Assembly: GCA_011322625.1 (NCBI GenBank)
Contig: DRMH01000132.1
Coordinates: 1 to 40,682, forward strand
Direction: 5' to 3'
Source of the DNA: Thermosulfurimonas dismutans
Lineage (GTDB): Bacteria > Desulfobacterota > Thermodesulfobacteria > Thermodesulfobacteriales > Thermodesulfobacteriaceae
DNA length: 40,682 bases
Below, one piece after another: positions 26,301-33,695 of the stretch. The notes below the pieces were generated by a model. The model was not told the origin of the DNA, searched no databases, and saw nothing but the letters and a program-made list of their open reading frames with translations. Both the position numbers and the translations under genes were made by a program. The first letter of the stretch is position 1. Each line of letters starts with the position of its first letter.

Positions 26301-26821
26301 CAGCCCATTTTCTCAAGAAAGGCGATAAAGGCCAAGAGGGCCCCAGCAAAGATTGCCCCCACCAGGAGCGGCGGGAGGTGAAGCACCATGGGGAGAGAAA
26401 TCTTCCCGTAAGCCCCGATCCCGTAAAGGGTCTTTTTCCAGAAGGGATAGGTATGGGCGAAGGTGGCGGCTCCCACCAGGCCTCCCAGGACCCCGAAAAT
26501 ACCGTCCAGGGATCCCTCACCTATGGCTCCCGGGGCCGTCCCCGGACAGTATCCCAAGACCGCCCAGCCCAGGCCGTAAATTACTCCCCCCACAAGATTA
26601 GCCGCCATAAAGGTGGGTTTGAGATGATACGGCGCCAGGCCCAGGGTGGTTAAAAGCTGGATCCCGATGGCCCCCACCACCACGCCGGAAAGGAGGAACT
26701 TGAGCACCGTGAGATCCGTTAAGGTGAGGAGCCCGATGTGTTTCTCAAAACGCAGGATCCGGGCCCGCTGGAAGATATAGCCCCAGATTATTCCGGTGAT
26801 AAGCCCGATTAAGAGTTCCAT
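26297..26821 (-). CDS. YeeE/YedE-family membrane protein, half-transporter
   Basis: 174 residues with about five membrane helices. The key Cys motif is LGYCPGTAPGAIGEG, characteristic of the YeeE/YedE (PF04143, sulf_transp) family; full-length members such as TsuA carry thiosulfate through two such half-units. ATG at 26821 has AGGAGG six bases upstream. It lies three bases after yedE and overlaps pyrK. Likely role: uptake of thiosulfate or another reduced sulfur compound. Confidence 0.85.
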   Translation of the reverse strand: MELLIGLITGIIWGYIFQRARILRFEKHIGLLTLTDLTVLKFLLSGVVVGAIGIQLLTTLGLAPYHLKPTFMAANLVGGVIYGLGWAVLGYCPGTAPGAIGEGSLDGIFGVLGGLVGAATFAHTYPFWKKTLYGIGAYGKISLPMVLHLPPLLVGAIFAGALLAFIAFLEKMGW

Positions 26822-26824
26822 GGC

Positions 26825-27352
26825 CTACCTCCTTTCCCTGCCGTAAAGTATTAGGGCCAGAGGAATACCACCGGCGAAGAATCCTGTCACCACGAAAAAG
26901 GCGCTTACCGCCAGCTGACTCATACCGGAAAGTCCGTGTCCGCTGGGACATCCCCCGGCCAGTCGCGCCCCGTAAATGATGAGGAAACCACCGATAAAGG
27001 CCCCTATGGCCCGCACCACCGGCGAATTCCCGAAACACCGCGTCCATCTCTCCGGAACCCAGCGCAGACGGAACTCTCCGTTGCGCAGGGCCGCCAGCAG
27101 GGCCCCGAGCGGCACCCCCAGGACCAGCATCACCTTCCAGTCGATACCCGTTCCCTCCTTGCGATAGTATTCGTTCCGGGCTACGGCTTGCGGGGAGACC
27201 GCCTTTTCTATCATTCCGGATACCCGTACATAGGCCGTAGAGGTCCCCAGATAACGGGGATGACCGAAGAGCTGATAGGTCACCAGCACCGAGGCCACCA
27301 GCAATAACCCGGTGAGCGCTCCGCCCAGATAGGGAGACCAGCCGTTGCGCAT
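26825..27352 (-). CDS. YeeE/YedE-family membrane protein, partner half
   Basis: 175 residues from the ATG at 27352 (MRNGWSPYLG), seven bases after AAGGAGG; the track start 27370 is upstream of that site. An N-terminal membrane helix (LTGLLLVASVLVTY), an extracytoplasmic loop of about 55 residues, then more helices with the Cys motif GARLAGGCPSGHGLSGM. It pairs with the next gene as the other half of the transporter. The leader (about 100 bases from the predicted start) contains a stem-loop. Confidence 0.85.
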   Translation of the reverse strand: MRNGWSPYLGGALTGLLLVASVLVTYQLFGHPRYLGTSTAYVRVSGMIEKAVSPQAVARNEYYRKEGTGIDWKVMLVLGVPLGALLAALRNGEFRLRWVPERWTRCFGNSPVVRAIGAFIGGFLIIYGARLAGGCPSGHGLSGMSQLAVSAFFVVTGFFAGGIPLALILYGRERR

Positions 27353-27391
27353 ACCCCTACCTCCTTGCACCTTATTTTGGACCTCTTCCTC

Positions 27392-27410
27392 CCACCCCTT
27401 TCCAGGGTGG
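27392..27410 (-). promoter_or_regulatory. Stem-loop in the yedE leader
   Basis: CCACCC (27392-27397) pairs with GGGTGG (27405-27410) around a seven-base loop, in the roughly 100-base leader between the predicted transcription start and the yedE ATG. No T-run follows, so it is not a terminator; it may influence RNA stability or translation. I recognise no known riboswitch. Confidence 0.3.
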
Positions 27411-27461
27411 TTTGTGTCACGATCTCCATTTTTCTAGCTCAACCTGTTTCTTTCAAGTCAA

Positions 27462-27490
27462 ACCATAAGCCTTTTAGGGCCTCTTGTCAA
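27462..27490 (-). promoter_or_regulatory. Sigma-70-like promoter of the yedE-yeeE-pyrK-pyrD operon
   Basis: On the minus strand TTGACA (27490-27485) is a perfect -35; after 17 bases comes TATGGT (27467-27462), a four-of-six -10. It would start a transcript about 100 bases ahead of the yedE ATG. On the plus strand the same bases give TTGTCA, but no good -10 at the right distance serves the gcvH-like gene. Confidence 0.55.
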
Positions 27491-27542
27491 AGCCCGGCTT
27501 TTCGGCTAATTCGGTGAAGATAAATTCTAGTGGAGGTGGTGT

Positions 27543-27989
27543 ATGGCCTTTCCCGAGGATCGGCTTTATTCCGAGGAGCATCTCTGGGTGAAAAAGGAGC
27601 GGGGCGCCAAGGCTCTGCTCGGTCTTTCCGAATTCGCCTGTCGGCGTTACGGAGAGGTGGTGGACCTGGAGCTACCCGAAGAGGGTGAGGAGATCGAGAA
27701 GGGTGAGGTCTTCGGCAGTGTGGAGACCTCCCGGGGGGTGGAGGAACTGGTAGCCCCGGTCTCCGGGGAGGTGACCGCCGTAAACGAGGAGGTGCTGGGG
27801 GATCCGGCTCTGGTGGAGGAGGACCCCTACGGTGACGGCTGGCTTCTCCGGGTTAAACTCCTGGATCCGGACGAGCTGGAGGAGCTCATGAGCGCCGATG
27901 AGTACGAGGATTATCTGGAAGAAGAGGCCGAAGAGGAGCTTTTCGAGGAGGAAGAGGGCCTTGAATTCGAGGAAGAGGAGGAGGAATAG
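27543..27989 (+). CDS. GcvH-like protein lacking the lipoylation lysine
   Basis: 148 residues. The barrel-sandwich core aligns with glycine-cleavage H protein: YSEEHLWVKKE at the start, VVDLELPEEGEEIEKGEVFGSVE in the middle, then APVSGEVTAVNEEVL and EDPYGDGWLLRVK. In GcvH the swinging arm is attached to the Lys of ESVKA; here the matching residues are ETSRG (61-65), with Arg 64 in place of Lys, so lipoylation should be impossible. The last 45 residues are an acidic tail ending in EEEEEE, absent from normal GcvH (about 129 residues). ATG at 27543 with GGAGG upstream. It is the first gene before fabD and the oxidoreductase. Confidence 0.85.
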   Translation: MAFPEDRLYSEEHLWVKKERGAKALLGLSEFACRRYGEVVDLELPEEGEEIEKGEVFGSVETSRGVEELVAPVSGEVTAVNEEVLGDPALVEEDPYGDGWLLRVKLLDPDELEELMSADEYEDYLEEEAEEELFEEEEGLEFEEEEEE

Positions 27990-28922
27990 GTGATCGCGGT
28001 GGTCTTTCCCGGGCAGGGCTCGCAGTACGTGGGGATGGGGAAGGCCCTCTATGAGGCCTTTCCCGAGGCCCGGGAGGTGTTTGGGCTTGCCGAAGACCTT
28101 ACCGGCCTCCCCCTGCGCCGGCTCTGTTTTGAAGGCCCCGAGGAGGAACTCTCCGAGACCTCGCGGCTCCAGCCGGCCCTTACCGCGGTGAACCTTTCCG
28201 TATGGCGGGTGCTTTCCGCCCGGGGCCTTCGGCCGGCCTTTTTCGCCGGACACAGTCTGGGGGAGTTCAGCGCCCTCTGTGCGGCAGGCGTTCTGTCTCT
28301 TGAGGATACCTTCCGGCTTACGAAACTCCGCGGGGAACTTATGTCCCGGGCCGGGGAGGAGGCCCCGGGGGCCATGTATGCGGTGATCGGTCTTTCCCGC
28401 GAGAGCTTGACCGAAATCCTTTCCCGGGTTTCGGGCCGGGTGTATCTGGCCAACCACAATTCTCCGGAGCAGAGCGTGATCAGCGGCGAGGAGGCGGCCG
28501 CGGCAAGAGCCGCGGAGGAGGCCAAAGCCCTCGGGGCCAAACGGGTGGTAAGGCTTTCTGTCTCCGGGGCCTTTCACTCTCCGCTCATGGAAAAAGCCGC
28601 CCGAAGGTTTGCCGAGGCCTTAAGAGAAACCCCCTTTTCCCCGGCAAAGATTCCCGTGGTGCTCAATGTCACCGCCACCCCGGAAACCGATCCGGAAGCC
28701 ATCCGCGAGGCCCTTTCCCGCCAGATGCTCTCTCCGGTGCGTTGGGTGGAAAGTGTCGAGGCCATATATGCGGCAGGGGCCCGCACCTTTATTGAAGCAG
28801 GGCCCAAACGGGTCCTTTCCGGGCTCATAAAACGCATCCTTTCCGGGAAGGAGATGCGTGTCTTTCAGGCTGAAACCCCGGAGCAGATCGAAGCCCTTTT
28901 CCGGGAGATGGGAGAGGCTTAG
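27990..28922 (+). CDS. fabD: Malonyl-CoA:ACP transacylase
   Basis: 310 residues. FabD loads malonyl units on acyl carrier protein for fatty-acid synthesis. N-terminal VFPGQGSQYVGMG, nucleophile elbow GHSLGEFSAL, the catalytic His in SGAFHSPLM, and C-terminal FIEAGPKRVLSGLI are all intact. It starts at a GTG directly after the gcvH-like stop, with GGAGG a few bases before. Normal length. Confidence 0.95.
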   Translation: MIAVVFPGQGSQYVGMGKALYEAFPEAREVFGLAEDLTGLPLRRLCFEGPEEELSETSRLQPALTAVNLSVWRVLSARGLRPAFFAGHSLGEFSALCAAGVLSLEDTFRLTKLRGELMSRAGEEAPGAMYAVIGLSRESLTEILSRVSGRVYLANHNSPEQSVISGEEAAAARAAEEAKALGAKRVVRLSVSGAFHSPLMEKAARRFAEALRETPFSPAKIPVVLNVTATPETDPEAIREALSRQMLSPVRWVESVEAIYAAGARTFIEAGPKRVLSGLIKRILSGKEMRVFQAETPEQIEALFREMGEA

Positions 28923-29132
28923 ATGGCGCGTTTTCGGGTCCGGGTCTCCTTTCCCGAAAGATGCAAGGGCTGCGGGCTCTGCGTGCACTTCTGCCCCCGG
29001 AAGATCCTTTCCGTGGGGGTTCGCCGAAATCGGCAGGGCTACCGGGTGGTGGAGGTTACGGAGTCCGAGAAGTGCACCGGCTGCGGGGTGTGCTATCTTA
29101 TGTGTCCGGATGTGGTCCTGGAGGTGGTGTAG
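28923..29132 (+). CDS. vorD: 2[4Fe-4S] ferredoxin subunit (delta) of 2-oxoacid oxidoreductase
   Basis: 69 residues. Two CxxCxxC-CP clusters: CKGCGLCVHFCP and CTGCGVCYLMCP, so two [4Fe-4S] centres. It is the small electron-transfer subunit of a four-subunit 2-oxoacid:ferredoxin oxidoreductase. The ATG follows the fabD stop with no gap, and the next start follows its stop with no gap. Confidence 0.88.
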   Translation: MARFRVRVSFPERCKGCGLCVHFCPRKILSVGVRRNRQGYRVVEVTESEKCTGCGVCYLMCPDVVLEVV

Positions 29133-30182
29133 GTGAAACCCGTTCTGGTCAAGGGCTCGGAGGCCATTGCCCTGGGAGCGCTTGAGGCGGGCTGCCGGTG
29201 TTACTTCGGATATCCCATCACCCCGCAGAACGAGATCCCGGAACTCATGGCCCGGGAGCTTCCCAAACGGGGCGGGGTCTTTCTTCAGGCCGAAAGCGAG
29301 CTTGCCGCGGTGAACATGCTGCTTGGGGCGGTCTCCACCGGGGTGCGGGCCATGACCTCCTCCTCAAGCCCGGGCATCTCCCTTATGGCCGAGACCTTCT
29401 CCTATCTTGCGGCCCTTGAGCTCCCGGCGGTGATCGTAAACGTCTCCCGCGGAGGCCCGGGGCTCGGCGGGATAGAGGCCTCCCAGGGGGACTACTTCCA
29501 GGCCACCCGCGGGGCCGGACACGGCGACTATCACTTCCTGGTCCTCTCTCCGGCAAGCATCCAGGAGGCCTACGAACTTACGGCCAAGGCCTTTGAGCTT
29601 TCCGAAAAGTATCGGCAGCCAGCCTTGATTCTCACCGACGCCCTCCTCGGCCAGATGAAGGAACCCCTCATCCCCCGCAGACTCCGGGTGCGGGAATATC
29701 CCAAGGACTGGGCGCTTGACGGGGCGCGGGGGCGGCCGGCCCGGGTCCTAAAAAGCCTCTTTCTCGGGCCCGGGGAGCTTCGGGCCCGAAACGAGCTTCT
29801 TAAGAAGAAATACCGGGCCATGCGGCGCGAGGCCCGGGCCGAGGTCCTTTACGCCGAGGGGGCCGAGCTTGCGGTCTGCGCCTTCGGGTCCCTTTCCCGC
29901 ATCGTGAAGGAGGCCGTGGAGATGGCCCGCAAGAAGGGCTATCCCGTGGCCTTCGTGCGGCCCGTAACCCTCTTTCCCTTTCCGGAAAAACCCTTCCGCG
30001 AACTCGCCTTACGGGGGGTGAGGTTCCTGGTGGTGGAGCTTAACTGCGGACAGATGGTGGAGGATGTGAGGCTTTCGGTGTGCGGAAGAACGGAGGTGGA
30101 AAGCCTCGCCCTTCCCCCGAGTGATCTCCCCGCCCCGGAAGATATCTACCGGAGGATCAGGCGGTGTCTCCGAAGAAGATAA
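29133..30182 (+). CDS. vorB: 2-oxoacid:ferredoxin oxidoreductase alpha subunit, VorB-like
   Basis: 349 residues, the length of 3-methyl-2-oxobutanoate (2-oxoisovalerate) oxidoreductase alpha chains. The family pattern is plain: GSEAIALGALEAGCRCYFGYPITPQNEIPE, AVNMLLGAV, MTSSSSPGISLM, VSRGGPGLGG and QGDYFQATRGAGHGDY. It oxidises a 2-oxoacid to an acyl-CoA plus CO2 with reduction of ferredoxin. 2-Oxoglutarate and 2-oxoisovalerate enzymes are close relatives, so substrate is uncertain. GTG start. Confidence 0.88.
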   Translation: MKPVLVKGSEAIALGALEAGCRCYFGYPITPQNEIPELMARELPKRGGVFLQAESELAAVNMLLGAVSTGVRAMTSSSSPGISLMAETFSYLAALELPAVIVNVSRGGPGLGGIEASQGDYFQATRGAGHGDYHFLVLSPASIQEAYELTAKAFELSEKYRQPALILTDALLGQMKEPLIPRRLRVREYPKDWALDGARGRPARVLKSLFLGPGELRARNELLKKKYRAMRREARAEVLYAEGAELAVCAFGSLSRIVKEAVEMARKKGYPVAFVRPVTLFPFPEKPFRELALRGVRFLVVELNCGQMVEDVRLSVCGRTEVESLALPPSDLPAPEDIYRRIRRCLRRR

Positions 30183-30913
30183 AACCTCCCCTTACCTTTC
30201 CCCGTTCCCTTACCGAGCGTCCCTTTCACTACTGTCCGGGGTGCCACCACGGCATCGCCCATCGGCTCCTTGCCGAGGTGATAGATGAACTCGGTATCCG
30301 GGAGCGGGCCTACGGGGTGGCCTCCATCGGTTGCGCCTGTTTCCTTTACTATTACTACGACGTGGATATCTGCGAGGCCCCGCACGGAAGGGCCTGCGCC
30401 GCGGCCACCGGGGCCAAACGGGCCCGGCCGGAGCTTGCGGTCTTCACCTATCAGGGTGACGGGGACTTTGCGGCCATCGGCCTTACGGAAAGCCTTCACG
30501 CCGCGGCCCGGGGCGAACGCATCACCGCCATCATGATCAACAACACCGTCTATGGTATGACCGGGGGGCAGCTCTCCCCCACCACCCTCCCCGGTCAGCG
30601 CACCACCACCACGCCCGAGGGGCGCGATCCCCGGGTTTACGGCTATCCCCTCAAGGTGGCCGAGATCCTGGCCCAGTTTCCCGGGGTGGCCTTCTGCGCC
30701 CGGGTGGCGGTGAACACTCCCAAGAGGGTACTTGAGGCCCGGGAGGCCCTGCGCAGGGCCTTTCTCGCCCAGCTTGAGGACCGGGGTTTCGGTTATGTGG
30801 AGTTTCTTTCCGCCTGTCCGGTGAACTGGAAGCTTGATCCGGTTTCCGCGGCCCGCAAGGTGGACGAACTCACCGAGACCTTCCCCCTGGGGGTCTTCCG
30901 GGACCTTACATGA
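30164..30913 (+). CDS. vorA: 2-oxoacid:ferredoxin oxidoreductase beta subunit (TPP-binding), VorA-like
   Basis: 249 residues. The TPP motif is GDGDFAAIGLTESLHAAARGERITAIMINNTVYGMTGG, and an N-terminal FHYCPGCHHGIAHR binds a cluster or TPP phosphate as in the family; PTTLPGQRTTTTPEGR is the usual C-terminal loop. The GTG start at 30164 overlaps vorB by 19 bases, with an AGGAT-like site seven bases before it. A 111-base gap, unusual in this operon, separates it from the gamma subunit. Confidence 0.9.
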   Translation: MSPKKIKPPLTFPRSLTERPFHYCPGCHHGIAHRLLAEVIDELGIRERAYGVASIGCACFLYYYYDVDICEAPHGRACAAATGAKRARPELAVFTYQGDGDFAAIGLTESLHAAARGERITAIMINNTVYGMTGGQLSPTTLPGQRTTTTPEGRDPRVYGYPLKVAEILAQFPGVAFCARVAVNTPKRVLEAREALRRAFLAQLEDRGFGYVEFLSACPVNWKLDPVSAARKVDELTETFPLGVFRDLT

Positions 30914-31024
30914 GGGATCTTTCGGAAAAGCGGGGCCGAAGTATGTTAGCATGGAGGAGAAGGGAGCCGGAGGAGATACTTCCCGTGGCCGGAAGGGAAG
31001 ATACCGCAGAGGGAGAGACGGCCC

Positions 31025-31594
31025 GTGAAGTTTGAGGTCATTCTCGCCGGATTCGGCGGGCAGGGGATCCTTTTTGCCGGAAACCTCCTGGCCCAGGCCG
31101 GAATGGAGGCCGGGCTGCGGGTGACCTTCCTTCCGGTCTATGGGCCGGAGATGCGCGGGGGGACCTGCAACTGCACGGTGGTGCTCTCCGACCGGGAGAT
31201 CGCCTCCCCGGTGGTCACCCGCCCCAAAGCCCTGGTCATCATGAACCTTCCCTCTTTCGAGAAATTCGTTCCCCGGCTAAAGCCCCGGGGGCTTGCGGTG
31301 GTGAACGAGAACCTGGTTCCCAGGGAGCGCGCGGCAGGGTTCCCCGGACGCCGCTTCCTCTTCCTTCCGGCCGATGATCTGGCCGAGGAGGAAGGGGCGC
31401 CGGGGCTAGCCAACATGGCCGCCCTCGGGGCCCTGGTGGCCGCAACCCGGGTGGTTCCCCCGGAGAAGGTCCTTTCCGGGCTGGAAAGCCTCCTTCCGGA
31501 ACACCGCCGCCACCTCCTTGAGGCAAACCGCAGGGTCTTCAAACGGGGTTACGAGTTTGCCTTAAGGAATTCCGCCACGGCCTCGGAAAGATAG
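31025..31594 (+). CDS. vorC: 2-oxoacid:ferredoxin oxidoreductase gamma subunit
   Basis: 189 residues. N-terminal ILAGFGGQGILFAGNLLAQAG and VYGPEMRGGTCNCTVVLSD are the gamma-subunit hallmarks, followed by ALVIMNLPSFEKFV. It contacts CoA. The GTG is at 31025; the ribosome site (GGGAG) is about nine bases upstream. Its final 46 bases overlap the convergent ATP-grasp gene in the antisense direction. Confidence 0.9.
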   Translation: MKFEVILAGFGGQGILFAGNLLAQAGMEAGLRVTFLPVYGPEMRGGTCNCTVVLSDREIASPVVTRPKALVIMNLPSFEKFVPRLKPRGLAVVNENLVPRERAAGFPGRRFLFLPADDLAEEEGAPGLANMAALGALVAATRVVPPEKVLSGLESLLPEHRRHLLEANRRVFKRGYEFALRNSATASER

Positions 31595-32364
31595 CCCCGG
31601 AACCGCTCCTCTCCCCCGATAAGTCTCATCCCGAAGACGAAGTTTATCTCGTTTAAAAAGACCTCTCCGGTCTCGGGCCGGAAGAGAAGATCCACGGCCA
31701 TAAGGTTTAGCCCCGAGGCCTCACAGAGCCTCTCCACCACGGAAAGGGCCCGGGCCTCAAGATCCGGGTCCGGACACTCAACCGCTTCTCCCTCCTGGAC
31801 CAGGTTCTTCCGGAACCCTCCCCTGCGCCAGAAGCAAAGGCGCCTCTTCCCGATCACCACCACCCGCAGGTCGTAGTCCCAGGGGAGATATTCCTGGATG
31901 AGGAACCCGAAGCGCCCCGAGGCCTCCCAGTCCCTAAGACGCGAAAGGGCCTCCTCCCAGTCCGAGGCCTCCCTTACCAGGAAGATCTCGCGGCCCTCAT
32001 GACCGTGGTTTCCCTTGACCACGAAGGGGGGCTCGGGGAGGCGAATCTCCGCGGCCCCGGGATGCGGCCCGAAGGCGCAGATCCGCGGCACACAAAGGGT
32101 CTCGGGATAGGGAAGCGAAAGGGCCCGAAAGAGGAGGATCTGTCCGATCTTTCCCGGAAAGGAAAACCGCAGATCGTAGTTGGGAAACACGCGTTTTCCG
32201 AGCCTCCGGACGAAAAAGTAAAACTCCGGAGACACGGTCTGGGGAAGGATCACCGCCTCCGCCGCTTCTAAGGCTGAAAGGACCTCCGGGGTAAGCCCGG
32301 TGAACTGAAAGAAGTTGATATCTCCCTCCACCCAGGGGTTGAAAGAGACCGTCTTTGTGCCCAT
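31549..32364 (-). CDS. ATP-grasp enzyme, RimK/LysX-like
   Basis: 271 residues. The ATP-grasp pattern appears in PPFVVKGNHGHEGREIFLV (lysine and glycine loop), LIQEYLPWDYDLRVVVIGKR and the metal-binding VFLNEINFVFGMRLI. Such enzymes join a carboxylate to an amine with ATP. The partner molecule is not evident; the N-terminal region shows no known domain and no acceptor gene is adjacent. ATG at 32364; 35 bases separate it from the divergent inositol-phosphate gene. Its 3' end overlaps vorC. Confidence 0.8.
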   Translation of the reverse strand: MGTKTVSFNPWVEGDINFFQFTGLTPEVLSALEAAEAVILPQTVSPEFYFFVRRLGKRVFPNYDLRFSFPGKIGQILLFRALSLPYPETLCVPRICAFGPHPGAAEIRLPEPPFVVKGNHGHEGREIFLVREASDWEEALSRLRDWEASGRFGFLIQEYLPWDYDLRVVVIGKRRLCFWRRGGFRKNLVQEGEAVECPDPDLEARALSVVERLCEASGLNLMAVDLLFRPETGEVFLNEINFVFGMRLIGGEERFRGYLSEAVAEFLKANS

Positions 32365-32399
32365 GTCTTTTAGTGTACCCCGAAAAAGGAGGTTTTCCC

Positions 32400-33695
32400 G
32401 TGCAGGCGGTGATCCTTGCTGCGGGGAAAGGCACGCGCATGGGTCTTCACCGCACGGGCTATCCCAAGGGTCTTCTCCGGGTGGCCGGACGCGAACTCCT
32501 TCTGCGCCACCTGATCCTCCTTTCTCAGGCCGGGGTTGAGGAGTTCGTCTTAGTGGTGAATCCGGAAAACCGGAAATATTTTGAGGAGTTTCTCCGGGCT
32601 CACCCGGAGTTTCGGGTGCGGATGGTAGAGAATCCCCATCCCGAGAGGGGAAACGGCTACTCCCTGTGGTGTGCGCGGGAGGCGGTCTCCGGGCCCTTCG
32701 TTCTCACCATGTCCGACCATCTCTACGAGGAGGACTTCGTGCGAAAGGCGGTCTCGGGTCAGGGCCTCATCTTTGACCGCCGGGGCCTTTACGTGGATCA
32801 CGGGGAGGCCACCCGGGTTAAGCTGCGGGAGGGACGGATCGCGGCCTTGGGAAAGGGCCTTACGGAATATGACGGTTTTGACACCGGATTTTTTGTGCTC
32901 ACCCCGGAGATATTTGCTGTGGCCGAGCGCCTGATAGGGGAAAAGGAGGAGGTGAGCCTTTCGGAGATCGCCGCCGCGGCCCGAATCCCGGCCACCGAAC
33001 TTTCCGGCCTCTTCTGGACCGACATAGACACCCCGGAGGAACTCCGCCGGGCCGAACGCCTTCTCATCCGGGCAAGCGTTAAGGGAGCAGGAGACGGCTT
33101 CATCTCCCGGCACTTAAACCGCAGGCTCTCCACCGCCCTGAGTCCCTACCTCTGCGGCCGCATCACCCCCAACCAGGCCACGATCCTCTCCTTCCTCCTG
33201 GGGATCCTTTCTGCGGTGCTGGCCTTCTTTAACCCTCTTCTCGGGGGGATCCTCTACCAGGTCCACTCCGTCCTTGACGGGGTGGACGGAGAGATCGCCC
33301 GGGCCACCCTAAGCCGCACCCGCTTCGGGGGGCTTCTTGACTCGGTCCTTGACCGCTATGTGGATTTTGCCTTCCTTTCCGTTCTGGTGCTTACGCTAAA
33401 GCCCCGAGGCCTCATGCTTGCTCTCGCCCTTCTCGCCCTTCTCGGTACGGTGATGGTGAGCTATGTCACCGAGCGCTTCAAGGGGGCCTACGCACGCGAC
33501 GCCTACCGCACCTTTCCCGTGCTTCACGCCTTCCCCGGAAAACGCGACGAACGGATCTTCCTCGTCTTCCTCTTCTGCGTCCTCGGATATCCGGAATGGC
33601 TCTTCCCGCTTCTGGCGGTTCTCACCCACGGAAAGGTCCTCTTTACCCTTTTCGTCTTTTACCGGGGAAGAAAGAAGCTAAAAGCGCAGGGCTAG
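32400..33695 (+). CDS. Bifunctional inositol-1-phosphate cytidylyltransferase/DIPP synthase
   Basis: 431 residues from a GTG at 32400, seven bases after GGAGG (32388-32392); the TTG/ATG-like start at 32355 in the track falls inside the divergent gene. Domain one (about 1-225) is a nucleotidyltransferase: VILAAGKGTRMG, then a DxD-like TMSDHLYEED. Domain two (about 235-430) is CDP-alcohol phosphotransferase with DGVDGEIARATLSRTRFGG LLDSVLD (two Asp pairs) at about 293 and several membrane helices. This fusion makes CDP-inositol and then di-myo-inositol phosphate phosphate, the precursor of the heat-stress solute DIP in hyperthermophiles. A phosphatase and inositol-phosphate synthase are not in view. 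Confidence 0.87.
   Translation: MQAVILAAGKGTRMGLHRTGYPKGLLRVAGRELLLRHLILLSQAGVEEFVLVVNPENRKYFEEFLRAHPEFRVRMVENPHPERGNGYSLWCAREAVSGPFVLTMSDHLYEEDFVRKAVSGQGLIFDRRGLYVDHGEATRVKLREGRIAALGKGLTEYDGFDTGFFVLTPEIFAVAERLIGEKEEVSLSEIAAAARIPATELSGLFWTDIDTPEELRRAERLLIRASVKGAGDGFISRHLNRRLSTALSPYLCGRITPNQATILSFLLGILSAVLAFFNPLLGGILYQVHSVLDGVDGEIARATLSRTRFGGLLDSVLDRYVDFAFLSVLVLTLKPRGLMLALALLALLGTVMVSYVTERFKGAYARDAYRTFPVLHAFPGKRDERIFLVFLFCVLGYPEWLFPLLAVLTHGKVLFTLFVFYRGRKKLKAQG

Noticed and set aside
27672-28577. 301-residue minus-strand ORF over the gcvH-like and fabD genes
   Set aside because: It runs across two clear genes and shows only shadow composition.
30146-30952. 268-residue minus-strand ORF over vorA
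   Set aside because: Antisense of the TPP-binding subunit; no independent support.
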